Shown piece after piece: positions 8,003-17,114 of a stretch of DNA of 28,210 nt; the first letter of the stretch is position 1; every line of letters starts with the position of its first letter. A program made the position numbers and the translations under genes. The stretch comes from an uncultured Bacillota bacterium. GTDB taxonomy: Bacteria > Bacillota > Clostridia > Peptostreptococcales > Anaerovoracaceae. The stretch is from positions 1 through 28,210 of the forward strand of contig CAMKAM010000004.1 of assembly GCA_946410475.1 (NCBI GenBank), read 5' to 3'. Below the pieces are notes generated by a model. It had not been told where the DNA came from. It saw nothing but the letters and a program-made list of their open reading frames with translations, and searched no databases.

Positions 8003-9025
8003 ATGCAGGACAAAATCAATCAGATCATGGCCGAAGCAAGAGAAAGGCTGGCCAAAGCAAGTGAAATGAAAGAGGTCGAGAATATCAGGATCAGCACCCT
8101 CGGAAAGAAGGGCCAGCTGACAGCGATACTTCGCGGCATGGGCGCTCTTTCAAAAGAAGAGAAAAAGCAGATCGGACCTGCGGCCAACAAGGCTAAGGGC
8201 GAGATCGAGAGAATGATCAACGCGAAATTCGACGAGGTCAGGGAAGCGGCCAAGAAAGCGCGTTTCGAGGCTGAGAAGATCGACGTCACGGAGCCGGGAA
8301 AAGCTCATCTGATGGGCGTTAGACACCCGCTCACTCTCGTGGCTGAAGAGATAAAGCTGATCTTCAAGAATCTCGGATATGAGATCGCGGAAGGTCCGCT
8401 CGTCGATACGGTATTCAACGCCTTCGACGGACTGAACTCTCCGCAGAACCATCCTTCGAGAGATATGACGGACACATTCTATATCTCCGATGGTATCTGC
8501 CTGCGTCCGCACACATCGACGGTCCAGGTAAGGACGGTCCAGAACAGGAAGCCTCCGTTCAGGATCATCTCACCGGGAAGATGCTTCAGATGCGACACGC
8601 CTGACGCGACGCATTCGCCGATGTTCCATCAGATAGAGGGACTCATCGTCGATGAAGATATCAGCATGTCCGACCTGAAGGGCACGCTCGACTACATGGC
8701 CAAGCAGCTCTTCGGACCTGAGACGAAGACGAAGTTCCGTCCGCATCACTTCCCGTTCACTGAGCCTTCGGCAGAGATGGACGTATCCTGCTTCAAGTGC
8801 GGCGGCAAGGGCTGCCCGGTCTGCAAGGGAAGCGGCTGGATCGAGATCCTCGGATGCGGAGAGACACACCCGAAGGTCCTTGAGGTCGGCGGCATAGACA
8901 CCGAAAAGTACACGGCATTCGCTTTCGGAATGGGCGTAGAACGTATAGCTATGCTCAAGTACGGAGTCGATGACATCAGACTGTTCTATGAGAACGACAT
9001 GAGATTCATCGATCAGTTCAAATAG
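8003..9025 (+). CDS. pheS: Phenylalanyl-tRNA synthetase alpha subunit
   Basis: The catalytic subunit of the alpha2-beta2 class II phenylalanyl-tRNA synthetase, 340 residues, the normal length. Residues 1-90 form the coiled-coil arm. The class II core follows: HPLTLVAEEIKLIF, the HTSTVQVRTVQ region, motif 2 with SPGRCFRCDTPDATHSPMFHQ, and motif 3 AFGMGVERIAMLKYG near the end, which binds ATP. An insertion with four Cys (263, 266, 271, 274; CFKCGGKGCPVC) looks like a zinc knuckle, and many clostridial PheS proteins have it. The gene lies 32 bases after the methyltransferase gene with a weak purine-rich ribosome site. It is followed 28 bases later by pheT. No T-box leader is visible in the short space before it. 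Confidence 0.97.
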   Translation: MQDKINQIMAEARERLAKASEMKEVENIRISTLGKKGQLTAILRGMGALSKEEKKQIGPAANKAKGEIERMINAKFDEVREAAKKARFEAEKIDVTEPGKAHLMGVRHPLTLVAEEIKLIFKNLGYEIAEGPLVDTVFNAFDGLNSPQNHPSRDMTDTFYISDGICLRPHTSTVQVRTVQNRKPPFRIISPGRCFRCDTPDATHSPMFHQIEGLIVDEDISMSDLKGTLDYMAKQLFGPETKTKFRPHHFPFTEPSAEMDVSCFKCGGKGCPVCKGSGWIEILGCGETHPKVLEVGGIDTEKYTAFAFGMGVERIAMLKYGVDDIRLFYENDMRFIDQFK

Positions 9026-9053
9026 TCGTGGAAAGGAAACAGGAGGTGTCGAA

Positions 9054-11507
9054 ATGTTAGTACCTATCAAATGGTTGAAAGATTACACAAAAGTAGATGT
9101 AGATATAAATGAATTCACCGACAGGATGATCATGTCGGGATCGAATCTCGAGACAGTCGAGAAACTGCCGGGCGAGATGAGAGATGTAGTAGTCGGAAAG
9201 ATCAACAAGGCTGAAAAGCACCCGCTTTCTGACAGACTCTCGCTCTGCATGGTAGATGTAGGCAAGGGCGAAGATATCAAGGTCGTCTGCGGAGCTCCGA
9301 ACGTCGAAGAGGGAATACTGGTTCCGGTATGCCTTCCGGGCGGACATATACCCGGACCTCTCCACGGCCAGGCTCCCGTTGAAGGCGGAGTCGATATCCA
9401 GTCAGGCGAGATAAAGGGAGAGACGTCGAACGGCGTCATCTGCTCGTGCGGAGAGCTCGGTTACGATGACAAGGTCGTTCCCGTGGCGCACAGAGAAGGT
9501 ATCTGGATCCTTCCGACTGACATAGGCCTTGAGCCGGGCATGGATTTTGCAGAAGCGATGGACCTCGATGACTTCGTAGTCGACTTCGAGATCACACCGA
9601 ACAGACCGGACTGCCTGTGCATGACGGGAATGGCCAGAGAGAGCGCTGCGACGTTCAAAGAGAGCGTAGATTATCCGGCAACGGATACGAAGTGCGAGGC
9701 TGAGGGAACAGCTGCTGACTATATCCAGGTCAACATCCAAAAGCCCGAGTTCTGCACGAGATACTACGCCAGAGTCGCGACGGACATAAAGATAGAGCAG
9801 AGCCCTTGGTGGATGCAGCAGAGACTGATGCACGCAGGCATGAGACCGATCAACAACATCGTAGACCTGACGAACTTCGTAATGCTCGAGTACGGTCAGC
9901 CGCTCCATGCTTTCGACATCAGGACTGTCAAGGGCGGAGTGATCAACGTTGATACAGCTGAGCCCGGATCTACATTCACAACGCTCGATGATAAAGAGCG
10001 CACGATGCCGGAAGATGTCCTCATGATCAAAGATGCCGAAGAGCCGATAGGAATAGCCGGCATCATGGGCGGTCTCGATTCCGAGATCACGGACGATACG
10101 ACAACGATCCTCATCGAGGGCGCGAACTTCAACGGCGACAACATCAGGCTGTCGGCCAAGGCTCTCGGACTGAGGACAGAGGCGTCGAGCCGCTTCGAGA
10201 AGGGCATCGACCCGAACCAGGCAAGCGCCGCGGTAGACAGAGTATGTCACCTGATCGAAGAGCTTGGATACGGCAAGGTCGTAAAAGGAGCAGTAGACAA
10301 CTATCCGGGAAGACTCGATCCGTGGACTGTTGATGTCAGGGTCGCCCGCGTCAACAAGATCATCGGCGACGACATCCCCAAGGATGAGATGATAGAGATA
10401 TTCAAGTCTCTTGAGATCGGGGTCGAAGACGCAGGAGACGGCATCCTCAGAGTGACGCCGCCGACGATAAGGCTCGACCTCTTGGAAGAGATCGACTTCG
10501 TCGAAGAGGTCGCAAGGATCCACGGCTATGACAAACTCCCGATGACGCTCCCGAAGGGCAGCGCCTGCGCAGGAGAGCCGAGGAACGAGACGATCAGGAA
10601 CATGACGAGGATATTCATGGTAGCGATGGGGGCGAACGAGATCCAGACGTATTCGTTCGTAAGCCCGCAGGATGCCGACAGAGTAAGGCTCCCAGAGGAT
10701 GCATGGGAAAGAGACGCTGTCGTGCTGCTGAACCCGCTCGGCGAGGAGAACTCCGTGATGAGGACTATCCTTTCGCCAAGCATGCTGCAGGTGCTCGGAA
10801 GGAACTTCTCGAAGAGCATCGATTCGGTCAGAGCGTTCGAGATCGGTATAGTATTCACTAAGAACGAATTCGATCCTTCAGGCCTGCCGAACGAATGCGA
10901 CAGCATGTGCATCGGCATGTACGGAGAAGGAAACGACTTCTTCATGATGAAGGGCATCGTATGCGAACTGCTCTCGAAGCTCGGAATAGAAGATGTTAGA
11001 TTCGTTGCAGAGAAAGAGCACGGAACATATCATCCGGGAAGATGCGCGAGATTCATGACAGGTCCGGAAGAGGATCCTATAGAACTCGGTATCATGGGCG
11101 AGGTACATCCTGATGTCGCCGAAACATACGGTATCGGAACAAGGGCATGTCTGTGCGAACTGTTCTTCGACAAGATCGAGGATCTCGCTAAGACGGAGAC
11201 CAGATACGTCCCGCTGCCCAAGTACCCGGCTATAACAAGAGACGTCGCTGTGACGGTCGATGAGGACGTTGCAGTCGGAGCCATGGAAGAGGCTATCACC
11301 GGCTCTGCAGGCGAACTCCTCGAGAGCGTCCAGCTGTTCGACATATACAGAGGCGAGCAGATCGATGAAGGAAAGAAGAGCGTTGCCTTCAGCCTGATCT
11401 ACAGAGACAGGACGAAGACGCTTACTGACGCGGAAGTCGATGCTGCTCATGAAAAAGTCGTATTGGAGCTGAAGGACAAGTTCAACGCTGTCCTCAGAGA
11501 GATTTGA
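9054..11507 (+). CDS. pheT: Phenylalanyl-tRNA synthetase beta subunit
   Basis: The 817-residue beta subunit handles tRNA binding and editing of misacylated Tyr-tRNA(Phe). Domains appear in the usual order: an N-terminal segment, an EMAP-II-like tRNA-binding domain (about 39-150), the B3/B4 editing domain (about 205-380, with GIAGIMGG and the ALGLRTEASSRFEKG region), the B5 domain (about 405-475), the catalytic-like core, and a C-terminal ferredoxin-fold anticodon-binding domain (about 725-817, starting PLPKYPAITRDVAV). The ATG is preceded by AGGAGGTG with good spacing. The gene forms an operon with pheS and is followed 19 bases later by zapA. Confidence 0.97.
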   Translation: MLVPIKWLKDYTKVDVDINEFTDRMIMSGSNLETVEKLPGEMRDVVVGKINKAEKHPLSDRLSLCMVDVGKGEDIKVVCGAPNVEEGILVPVCLPGGHIPGPLHGQAPVEGGVDIQSGEIKGETSNGVICSCGELGYDDKVVPVAHREGIWILPTDIGLEPGMDFAEAMDLDDFVVDFEITPNRPDCLCMTGMARESAATFKESVDYPATDTKCEAEGTAADYIQVNIQKPEFCTRYYARVATDIKIEQSPWWMQQRLMHAGMRPINNIVDLTNFVMLEYGQPLHAFDIRTVKGGVINVDTAEPGSTFTTLDDKERTMPEDVLMIKDAEEPIGIAGIMGGLDSEITDDTTTILIEGANFNGDNIRLSAKALGLRTEASSRFEKGIDPNQASAAVDRVCHLIEELGYGKVVKGAVDNYPGRLDPWTVDVRVARVNKIIGDDIPKDEMIEIFKSLEIGVEDAGDGILRVTPPTIRLDLLEEIDFVEEVARIHGYDKLPMTLPKGSACAGEPRNETIRNMTRIFMVAMGANEIQTYSFVSPQDADRVRLPEDAWERDAVVLLNPLGEENSVMRTILSPSMLQVLGRNFSKSIDSVRAFEIGIVFTKNEFDPSGLPNECDSMCIGMYGEGNDFFMMKGIVCELLSKLGIEDVRFVAEKEHGTYHPGRCARFMTGPEEDPIELGIMGEVHPDVAETYGIGTRACLCELFFDKIEDLAKTETRYVPLPKYPAITRDVAVTVDEDVAVGAMEEAITGSAGELLESVQLFDIYRGEQIDEGKKSVAFSLIYRDRTKTLTDAEVDAAHEKVVLELKDKFNAVLREI

Positions 11508-11526
11508 TCCGGGGAGGTATCAAAAG

Positions 11527-12129
11527 ATGAGCAATAAGGTCAGTGTCAACATCTATGGCAAGGAATACGTCGTCGGAGGCGACAGACCGGCTGAGCAGAT
11601 AATGCGGATCGCGGCCCATGTTGATCTGAAGATGCAGCAGATCGGCGGGGAAGAGTACAACGGTCCAACTTCGTCGCTCGCGATCCTCGCTGCGATGAAT
11701 ATCGCCGAGGAGTACTATGATCTTTCGGCTTCGGTCGAAGAACTGCAGCGCGCGAAGAACAAGCTCCAGGCGGACGGCCATCATTACGAGCAGCTTTGGG
11801 AGGAAGCCAAGAAGAGCTTCGTCGTGTACAAAGAAGACTCGCAGGCAGAGATCCAGGCATTGAACGACCAGAAGGAAGAGCTGAGAGAGAAGATCAACGA
11901 GAAGGATCGCGAGATCGAAGAGATCAAGAAGAACCAGAAGCTCGTTGAATCCGAGGCGAACCGCGCTTCGGAGGAAGCCATCAGCCAGGCAACGAAGCAG
12001 TACAAGGATATGGAGAACAACTTCTTCGACCTGCAGATGGAGAACATCCAGCTCAAGAGCGAATTGGAGAAACTGAGAAACAGACTCAAATGGGAGCATG
12101 ATGACAGCGAAAACGATTTCGGTTCTTGA
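11527..12129 (+). CDS. zapA: Cell division protein ZapA with a long coiled-coil extension
   Basis: ZapA binds FtsZ and promotes bundling of its filaments. Residues 1-70 match the ZapA fold: VNIYGKEYVVGGDRPAEQI, then the helix with ILAAMNIAEEYYDL. From about 72 to 190 the sequence is a highly charged Glu/Lys/Gln-rich coiled coil. The total of 200 residues is about twice that of classical ZapA, although longer clostridial versions exist. The ATG is preceded by GGGGAGG. The position between pheT and mutS2 is conserved in Firmicutes and supports the call. The 3' end overlaps the start of mutS2 by about 30 bases, so translation is probably coupled. Confidence 0.88.
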   Translation: MSNKVSVNIYGKEYVVGGDRPAEQIMRIAAHVDLKMQQIGGEEYNGPTSSLAILAAMNIAEEYYDLSASVEELQRAKNKLQADGHHYEQLWEEAKKSFVVYKEDSQAEIQALNDQKEELREKINEKDREIEEIKKNQKLVESEANRASEEAISQATKQYKDMENNFFDLQMENIQLKSELEKLRNRLKWEHDDSENDFGS

Positions 12130-14488
12130 ATTTGATAAAATAAAAAAGAAATTAGAAGACGCAGCGGGCTCAGAGATGGCGAAAAAACGCATCTCTGAGC
12201 TTCGCGTATTTGATGATGCGGATGATGCGCGCGATGCGCTCGCTGAAACGGATGAGGCGCTGAGACTGATCGCCGGCAAGGGAGTGCTCCCTGTGGGCGG
12301 ACTTTTCGACGTGGCGCCGTACGCTGCTCTCGCGACGAAGGGCGGAGTCCTGACGATGAAGCAGCTGCTCGAGATCCGCTACGATCTCATGGCGTGCGCG
12401 AGGGTCATGTCGTTCCTGAAGGGCGACGATGTGCCCGATCTTCCGATCCACAAAGCTATCTGCGAAGTCCTCGATCCTCTGAGCGTTCTCGAGGAGGATA
12501 TCGACAGATCGATCGACTCCGAGACGGAGATGAACGACAACGCGAGCCGCGATCTGAGAAGGATAAGATCGGAGATAGCAGGCCAGAACGACGCGATAAA
12601 AAATAAACTGAACAGGATGATCAGCTCAGCTGCTTACAAGACCATCCTCCAGGACGCCATCGTCACGGTAAGGGACGGCAGGTACGTCGTGCCGGTGAAG
12701 ACGGAGTATAAGGGCTCTGTCCCGGGCATAGTGCACGATCAGAGCGCGAGCGGTGCGACTCTCTTCATAGAGCCGCAGCCGATAGTCGAGGCGAACAACC
12801 GCCTCAGAGAGCTCGAGTCCGAAGAGAAGGCTGAGATCGACAGGATCCTGAGAGACTTTTCGGAGCGCGTAGCCGTCAATGCTGAGATAATAAGGAACGA
12901 TCAGGAGCTGCTTACTCAGCTCGACGTCATAACGGCGAAGGGGAAGCTTGCCTGGCAGATGGACGCTACGGCGCCCGTGCTGAACGAGGACGGAGTGCTC
13001 GAGCTGAAGGGCGCGAGACATCCTCTCATCGATGAGAAAAAGGTGATACCGATAGACGTATCTGTCGGAGAGGGGTATACGGCCCTCATCATCACAGGTC
13101 CGAATACCGGAGGAAAGACGGTCACGCTGAAGACGGCGGGCCTCCTGCAGATCATGGCTCAGTGCGGTCTTTTCATACCGGCTTACGAAGGGAGCCGCGT
13201 GCCGATGCTGAGGCAGGTATATGCTGACATCGGAGACGAGCAGAGCATAGAGCAGAGCCTCTCGACGTTCTCTTCGCACATGAAGAACATCGTTGGCATA
13301 GTGGGCGACGCGGGCTACGGCACATTGGTCCTTGTCGACGAGCTCGGAGCGGGGACGGACCCGACTGAGGGAGCAGCTCTTGCGATAGCGATACTCGAGG
13401 ATCTGATCAGAAAGGGAGCCCTCGTCATAGCGACGACGCACTATACGGAGCTCAAAAAGTATGCGCTCTCATCGGACAATGTCGAGAACGGATCGATGGA
13501 GTTCGACGTGACGACGCTGTCGCCGACGTACAGGCTGAAGCTCGGGATACCGGGAAAATCGAACGCGTTCGAGATATCCGGAAAGCTTGGCCTTGACCCT
13601 GCGATCATCGATGAGGCGAAGGAACTCATAGAAGGAAAGGACCTCGAATTCGAGGACGTCCTCACTGCGATAGAATCCGACAAGAAGGCTGCCGAGAAGG
13701 AGCGCGACGAAGCTATAAGGCTGAACAACGAGATGAAGCTCCGGGTCGAAGCGTTCGAGAAGGAAAAGGAAAAGTTCGAATCGCAGAAGGAGAAGATGCT
13801 CGCAAGAGCGAGGGAAGAAGCGGCTGACATGATCGCCGACGCGAAGAAGGTGTCGGAGGAGGTCAAGGAAGACCTGAAGGAGCTCGCGAGACTGGAGAGT
13901 CTCGGCGAGAGGAACAAGCGCTTTGACCAGAACAGGCGGAGGATAAAAGACGCCGCCGGCAAATACAAAGAGAAATACGTTTCAGAAAAGAACGACGATC
14001 CTGTCGATCCGGACAACGTGAAGATAGGAGACAGGGTGAGGGTCGTATCGCTCGGACAGAACGGCGAGATCGTGTCGCTGCCCGATGAGAAGGGCGAGAT
14101 GCAGGTGCGCGTTGGCATGATGAAACTGAGAGTCGGAGCGAAGGATCTGAAGATAATTAACGACGGCAGGAAAAAGAAGAAAAAACCGCAGCCGTCAGGA
14201 AAAGCCAGGTACGGCACCCTGTATAAGCAGAAAGCTCAGACGGTGCCGCTCGAGACCGACGTTCGGGGTCAGACATTGGATGAGGCCCTGGCGAACGTCG
14301 GGAAATATATAGATGATGCTTACATAGCGGGTCTTCCCAAGGTGACCGTCATACACGGCCGCGGAGAGGGGATACTCTCGAAGGGAATCAGGGACGCCCT
14401 CAAGAGAAACAGGAACGTGGCTTCCTTCCAGAGGGGAGCCTATGATGAAGGCGGAGACGGAGTGACGGTCGTGACACTGAAAAAGTAA
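12098..14488 (+). CDS. mutS2: Endonuclease/ribosome-rescue ATPase MutS2
   Basis: MutS2 is a MutS-family ATPase lacking the mismatch-recognition domain. It has been linked to suppression of recombination and, in Bacillus, to splitting collided ribosomes. The 796 residues show a core/lever region (about 1-300), the ABC-type ATPase with Walker A GPNTGGKT at 334-341 and Walker B LVLVDELGAGTDPTEGAA, a charged coiled coil (about 520-620), a KOW-like segment, and a C-terminal Smr nuclease domain (DVRG near 720, HGRGEG from His753). The start lies inside zapA. Two consecutive ATG codons (12098 and 12101) are possible, with GGGAG just upstream. The second has better spacing and gives MTAKTISVLEFDKI. 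Confidence 0.95.
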   Translation: MMTAKTISVLEFDKIKKKLEDAAGSEMAKKRISELRVFDDADDARDALAETDEALRLIAGKGVLPVGGLFDVAPYAALATKGGVLTMKQLLEIRYDLMACARVMSFLKGDDVPDLPIHKAICEVLDPLSVLEEDIDRSIDSETEMNDNASRDLRRIRSEIAGQNDAIKNKLNRMISSAAYKTILQDAIVTVRDGRYVVPVKTEYKGSVPGIVHDQSASGATLFIEPQPIVEANNRLRELESEEKAEIDRILRDFSERVAVNAEIIRNDQELLTQLDVITAKGKLAWQMDATAPVLNEDGVLELKGARHPLIDEKKVIPIDVSVGEGYTALIITGPNTGGKTVTLKTAGLLQIMAQCGLFIPAYEGSRVPMLRQVYADIGDEQSIEQSLSTFSSHMKNIVGIVGDAGYGTLVLVDELGAGTDPTEGAALAIAILEDLIRKGALVIATTHYTELKKYALSSDNVENGSMEFDVTTLSPTYRLKLGIPGKSNAFEISGKLGLDPAIIDEAKELIEGKDLEFEDVLTAIESDKKAAEKERDEAIRLNNEMKLRVEAFEKEKEKFESQKEKMLARAREEAADMIADAKKVSEEVKEDLKELARLESLGERNKRFDQNRRRIKDAAGKYKEKYVSEKNDDPVDPDNVKIGDRVRVVSLGQNGEIVSLPDEKGEMQVRVGMMKLRVGAKDLKIINDGRKKKKKPQPSGKARYGTLYKQKAQTVPLETDVRGQTLDEALANVGKYIDDAYIAGLPKVTVIHGRGEGILSKGIRDALKRNRNVASFQRGAYDEGGDGVTVVTLKK

Positions 14489-14523
14489 AGACCGGAGAAT
14501 ATGCGAAGAAAGGACGAATGGGA

Positions 14524-16230
14524 ATGATAGATTACAAGATGAAGATAGCTGAGCTGATAGCGGGCGCTGCGGATATGGATGCGGCTGAGGTCTGCTCCAT
14601 GATAGAAGTGCCTTCGGATGAGAAGATGGGAGACTTTGCTTTCCCGTGCTTCAAGCTGGCAAAGGTGTTCAGAAAGGCGCCGCCTCTCATCGCGCAGGAG
14701 ATCGCTGAGAAGATCGCGGATAACGAGATGTTCGAGAAGGTCGAGCCGGTGAATGCTTACCTCAACATGTTCGTCTCGAGGGAAGAGATGACGCGTGACG
14801 TCGTTTCTGAAGCTCTGGACAGGAAGGAAATGTTCGCTCATTCGGATATAGGAAGCGGCAAGAGAGTCATCGTCGAGTACTCTTCACCTAACATCGCCAA
14901 GCCGTTCCACATCGGACACCTCAGGAGCACGGTGATCGGAAACTCCATCTACAAGCTCTATGACGCCCTCGGCTACGATACGGTCAGGATCAATCATCTC
15001 GGAGACTACGGCACGCAGTTCGGCAAGATGATAGTGGCTTACAGAAAGTGGGGAAATGAAGAGGATGTAAAGCGCGACCCGATCAAGACGCTCCTCTCAT
15101 ACTATACGAAGTTCCACGTAGAGGCGGAGAATGACCCGGACCTCGACCAGGAAGCCAGGGACACGTTCACAAGGCTGGAGAGCGGAGAGCCTGAGGAGAA
15201 GGCTCTGTGGCAGTGGTTCAGAGACGAATCTCTCAAGGAATTCACTGAGGTATATGATATGCTCGGCATCGAGTTCGACTCGTACGCGGGCGAGAGTTTT
15301 TACTCCGACAAGATGCAGAGGGTCCTCGACGAACTGAACGAGAAGGGCCTCCTGGAGGAGTCACAGGGAGCGAACGTGGTGGATCTCGAAGAGTACGATC
15401 TGGGAACTGCTCTGATCACGAAGTCCGACGGCAGCACGCTCTACATAACGCGTGACATCGCTGCGGCGATCTACAGAAAAGAGACATATGATTTCTTCAA
15501 GAACATCTATGTAGTAGCATCTCAGCAGAACCTGCACTTCGCGCAGTGGTTCAAGATCGTTGAGCTGCTCGGCTACGACTGGGCGAAGGACTGCATCCAT
15601 GTACCGTTCGGCCTCGGGAGCCTCGAGGAAGGCACGATGTCGACAAGAGAAGGAAGGGTAGTCTTCCTGAAGGACGTCCTCGATCAGGCTGTCGAGAAGA
15701 CGAGAGAGATAATCATAGAAAAGAACGTTAATACGGATAACATAGACGAGACGGCGGCTATAGTCGGTATAGGTGCTGTCATATTCCAGGAGCTGTCGAA
15801 CGGAAGGATCAAGGACTACGTCTTCAAGTGGGACCGCGTACTGAACTTCGACGGAGAGACAGGTCCGTACGTGCAGTATACTCACGCAAGGGCGGCTTCC
15901 GTACTCAGGAAGGCCGGAGACGATGCGGCGAAGATATCGGCTGACGTCGACTATTCGAAGATCAGGGGCGAGGCGGCTTACTCGCTGGTCAAACTCCTGC
16001 ACGCCATGCCGGACGTCGTCATAGAGGCGGCTAACAGATGCGAGCCGTCGATACTGACGCGTCACATCATCGACATCGCCCAGGCGTTCAACAAGTTCTA
16101 CCATGACGAGCAGATACTCGTCGACGATGAGGATGAGAAGATGGCGAAGCTGGCGCTGGTGGCTTCCGCAAGGCAGGCTATAGAGAACGGCCTTGCTATG
16201 CTGGGAATCAAGGCGCCTGAGAGAATGTAG
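14524..16230 (+). CDS. argS: Arginyl-tRNA synthetase
   Basis: A class I aminoacyl-tRNA synthetase charging tRNA(Arg). It shows the N-terminal Arg-tRNA-synthetase domain that reads the D-loop (MIDYKMKIAELI onward, with PSDEKMGDFAFPCFKLAK). The HIGH motif is exact at residues 129-132 within SPNIAKPFHIGHLRST. The KMSKS position reads GTMSTREG around 372, the degenerate form common in ArgS. The C terminus is a helical DALR anticodon-binding domain ending GIKAPERM. An in-frame ATG at 14518 also exists, but AAAGGA lies only three bases before it and nine before the ATG at 14524, so I prefer the latter. The length (568) is typical. It lies in the same run of genes as mutS2. Confidence 0.95.
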   Translation: MIDYKMKIAELIAGAADMDAAEVCSMIEVPSDEKMGDFAFPCFKLAKVFRKAPPLIAQEIAEKIADNEMFEKVEPVNAYLNMFVSREEMTRDVVSEALDRKEMFAHSDIGSGKRVIVEYSSPNIAKPFHIGHLRSTVIGNSIYKLYDALGYDTVRINHLGDYGTQFGKMIVAYRKWGNEEDVKRDPIKTLLSYYTKFHVEAENDPDLDQEARDTFTRLESGEPEEKALWQWFRDESLKEFTEVYDMLGIEFDSYAGESFYSDKMQRVLDELNEKGLLEESQGANVVDLEEYDLGTALITKSDGSTLYITRDIAAAIYRKETYDFFKNIYVVASQQNLHFAQWFKIVELLGYDWAKDCIHVPFGLGSLEEGTMSTREGRVVFLKDVLDQAVEKTREIIIEKNVNTDNIDETAAIVGIGAVIFQELSNGRIKDYVFKWDRVLNFDGETGPYVQYTHARAASVLRKAGDDAAKISADVDYSKIRGEAAYSLVKLLHAMPDVVIEAANRCEPSILTRHIIDIAQAFNKFYHDEQILVDDEDEKMAKLALVASARQAIENGLAMLGIKAPERM

Positions 16231-16241
16231 AGAAGATAGAA

Positions 16242-17114
16242 ATGAGATACGAAGGAATGATATACAGACCGCCGAGCGAGGCGAGGAGCTATCTCCTGCA
16301 GGTGACGGTGGGCTGTTCACACAACAGATGCAGGTTCTGCAGCATGTTCAAGGCGAAGAAGTTCCATGTCAGGCCGATGGACGATATCCTCGATGATATC
16401 GACATGGCGAGGAAGTACTACCGCTATGTGAACAAGATATTCCTGTGCGACGGGGACGCGCTGTGTCTTTCGACGACAAAGCTGCTGACGATACTCGACA
16501 GGATCGGCGAGGTGTTCCCGGAGTGTGAGAGGGTCGGAGTCTACGGCTCTCCTAAGGATGTCCTCAGGAAGACGGACGACGAGCTTCGGACACTGAAGGA
16601 GCACGGGATCGATATCATATATATCGGCGCGGAGTCGGGATCGGACGAGATCCTGAAGGCGATAGACAAAGGAGCTACACGCGAGGAGATCATCACTGCT
16701 GTGCAGAGGATCGAGGCCGCGGGCATAATGGCTTCGGTGACGTTCATATCGGGACTCGGCGGAAGGCCGCTGTGGCGCGAGCACGCTGTGGAGACGGGCA
16801 CGATGATAAGCGAGATGGGAGCAACTTATGTCGGTCTCCTGACGCTGCTCCTGGAGCCCGGAGCTCCGATGAGGGAAGATGTGATAGAGGGAAGGTTCGA
16901 GCTGCTATCGCCTGAAGAGGTGATAGCGGAGACCCTTCTGATGATGAAGAATATAAACGTTGAGAAGAAGTGCGTGTTCAGGAGCAATCACGCTTCGAAC
17001 TACGTATCGCTCAGGGGCGATCTTCCGGACGACAAAGACAGGATGATAGCCCAGCTCGAAAGGGCGATGGAGGACACGGGGCTTCTCAAGGATGAAAGGT
17101 TCAGGGCGTTATGA
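16242..17114 (+). CDS. Radical SAM protein of unknown substrate
   Basis: A 290-residue radical SAM enzyme. The cluster motif is Cys25, Cys30 and Cys33, in the sequence GCSHNRCRFCSMF. The spacing is Cx4Cx2C, one residue longer in the first gap than the classical Cx3Cx2C. Later core elements are visible: FLCDGDALCL (a GGE-like strand), VGVYGSPKDVL, IYIGAESGSDEILKAIDKG and SVTFISGLGG. I recognise it as a clostridial family usually annotated only as radical SAM protein. It lacks a clear SPASM or B12-binding domain. Automatic labels such as coproporphyrinogen oxidase-like would not be supported. Its stop overlaps the start of the TPR gene (ATGA), so the two are probably made together. Confidence 0.9.
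   Translation: MRYEGMIYRPPSEARSYLLQVTVGCSHNRCRFCSMFKAKKFHVRPMDDILDDIDMARKYYRYVNKIFLCDGDALCLSTTKLLTILDRIGEVFPECERVGVYGSPKDVLRKTDDELRTLKEHGIDIIYIGAESGSDEILKAIDKGATREEIITAVQRIEAAGIMASVTFISGLGGRPLWREHAVETGTMISEMGATYVGLLTLLLEPGAPMREDVIEGRFELLSPEEVIAETLLMMKNINVEKKCVFRSNHASNYVSLRGDLPDDKDRMIAQLERAMEDTGLLKDERFRAL

Noticed and set aside
9402..10523. A 373-residue open frame on the - strand opposite pheT
   Set aside because: It is antisense to an intact, well-conserved gene and has no recognisable domain. High-GC third positions commonly leave such shadows open.
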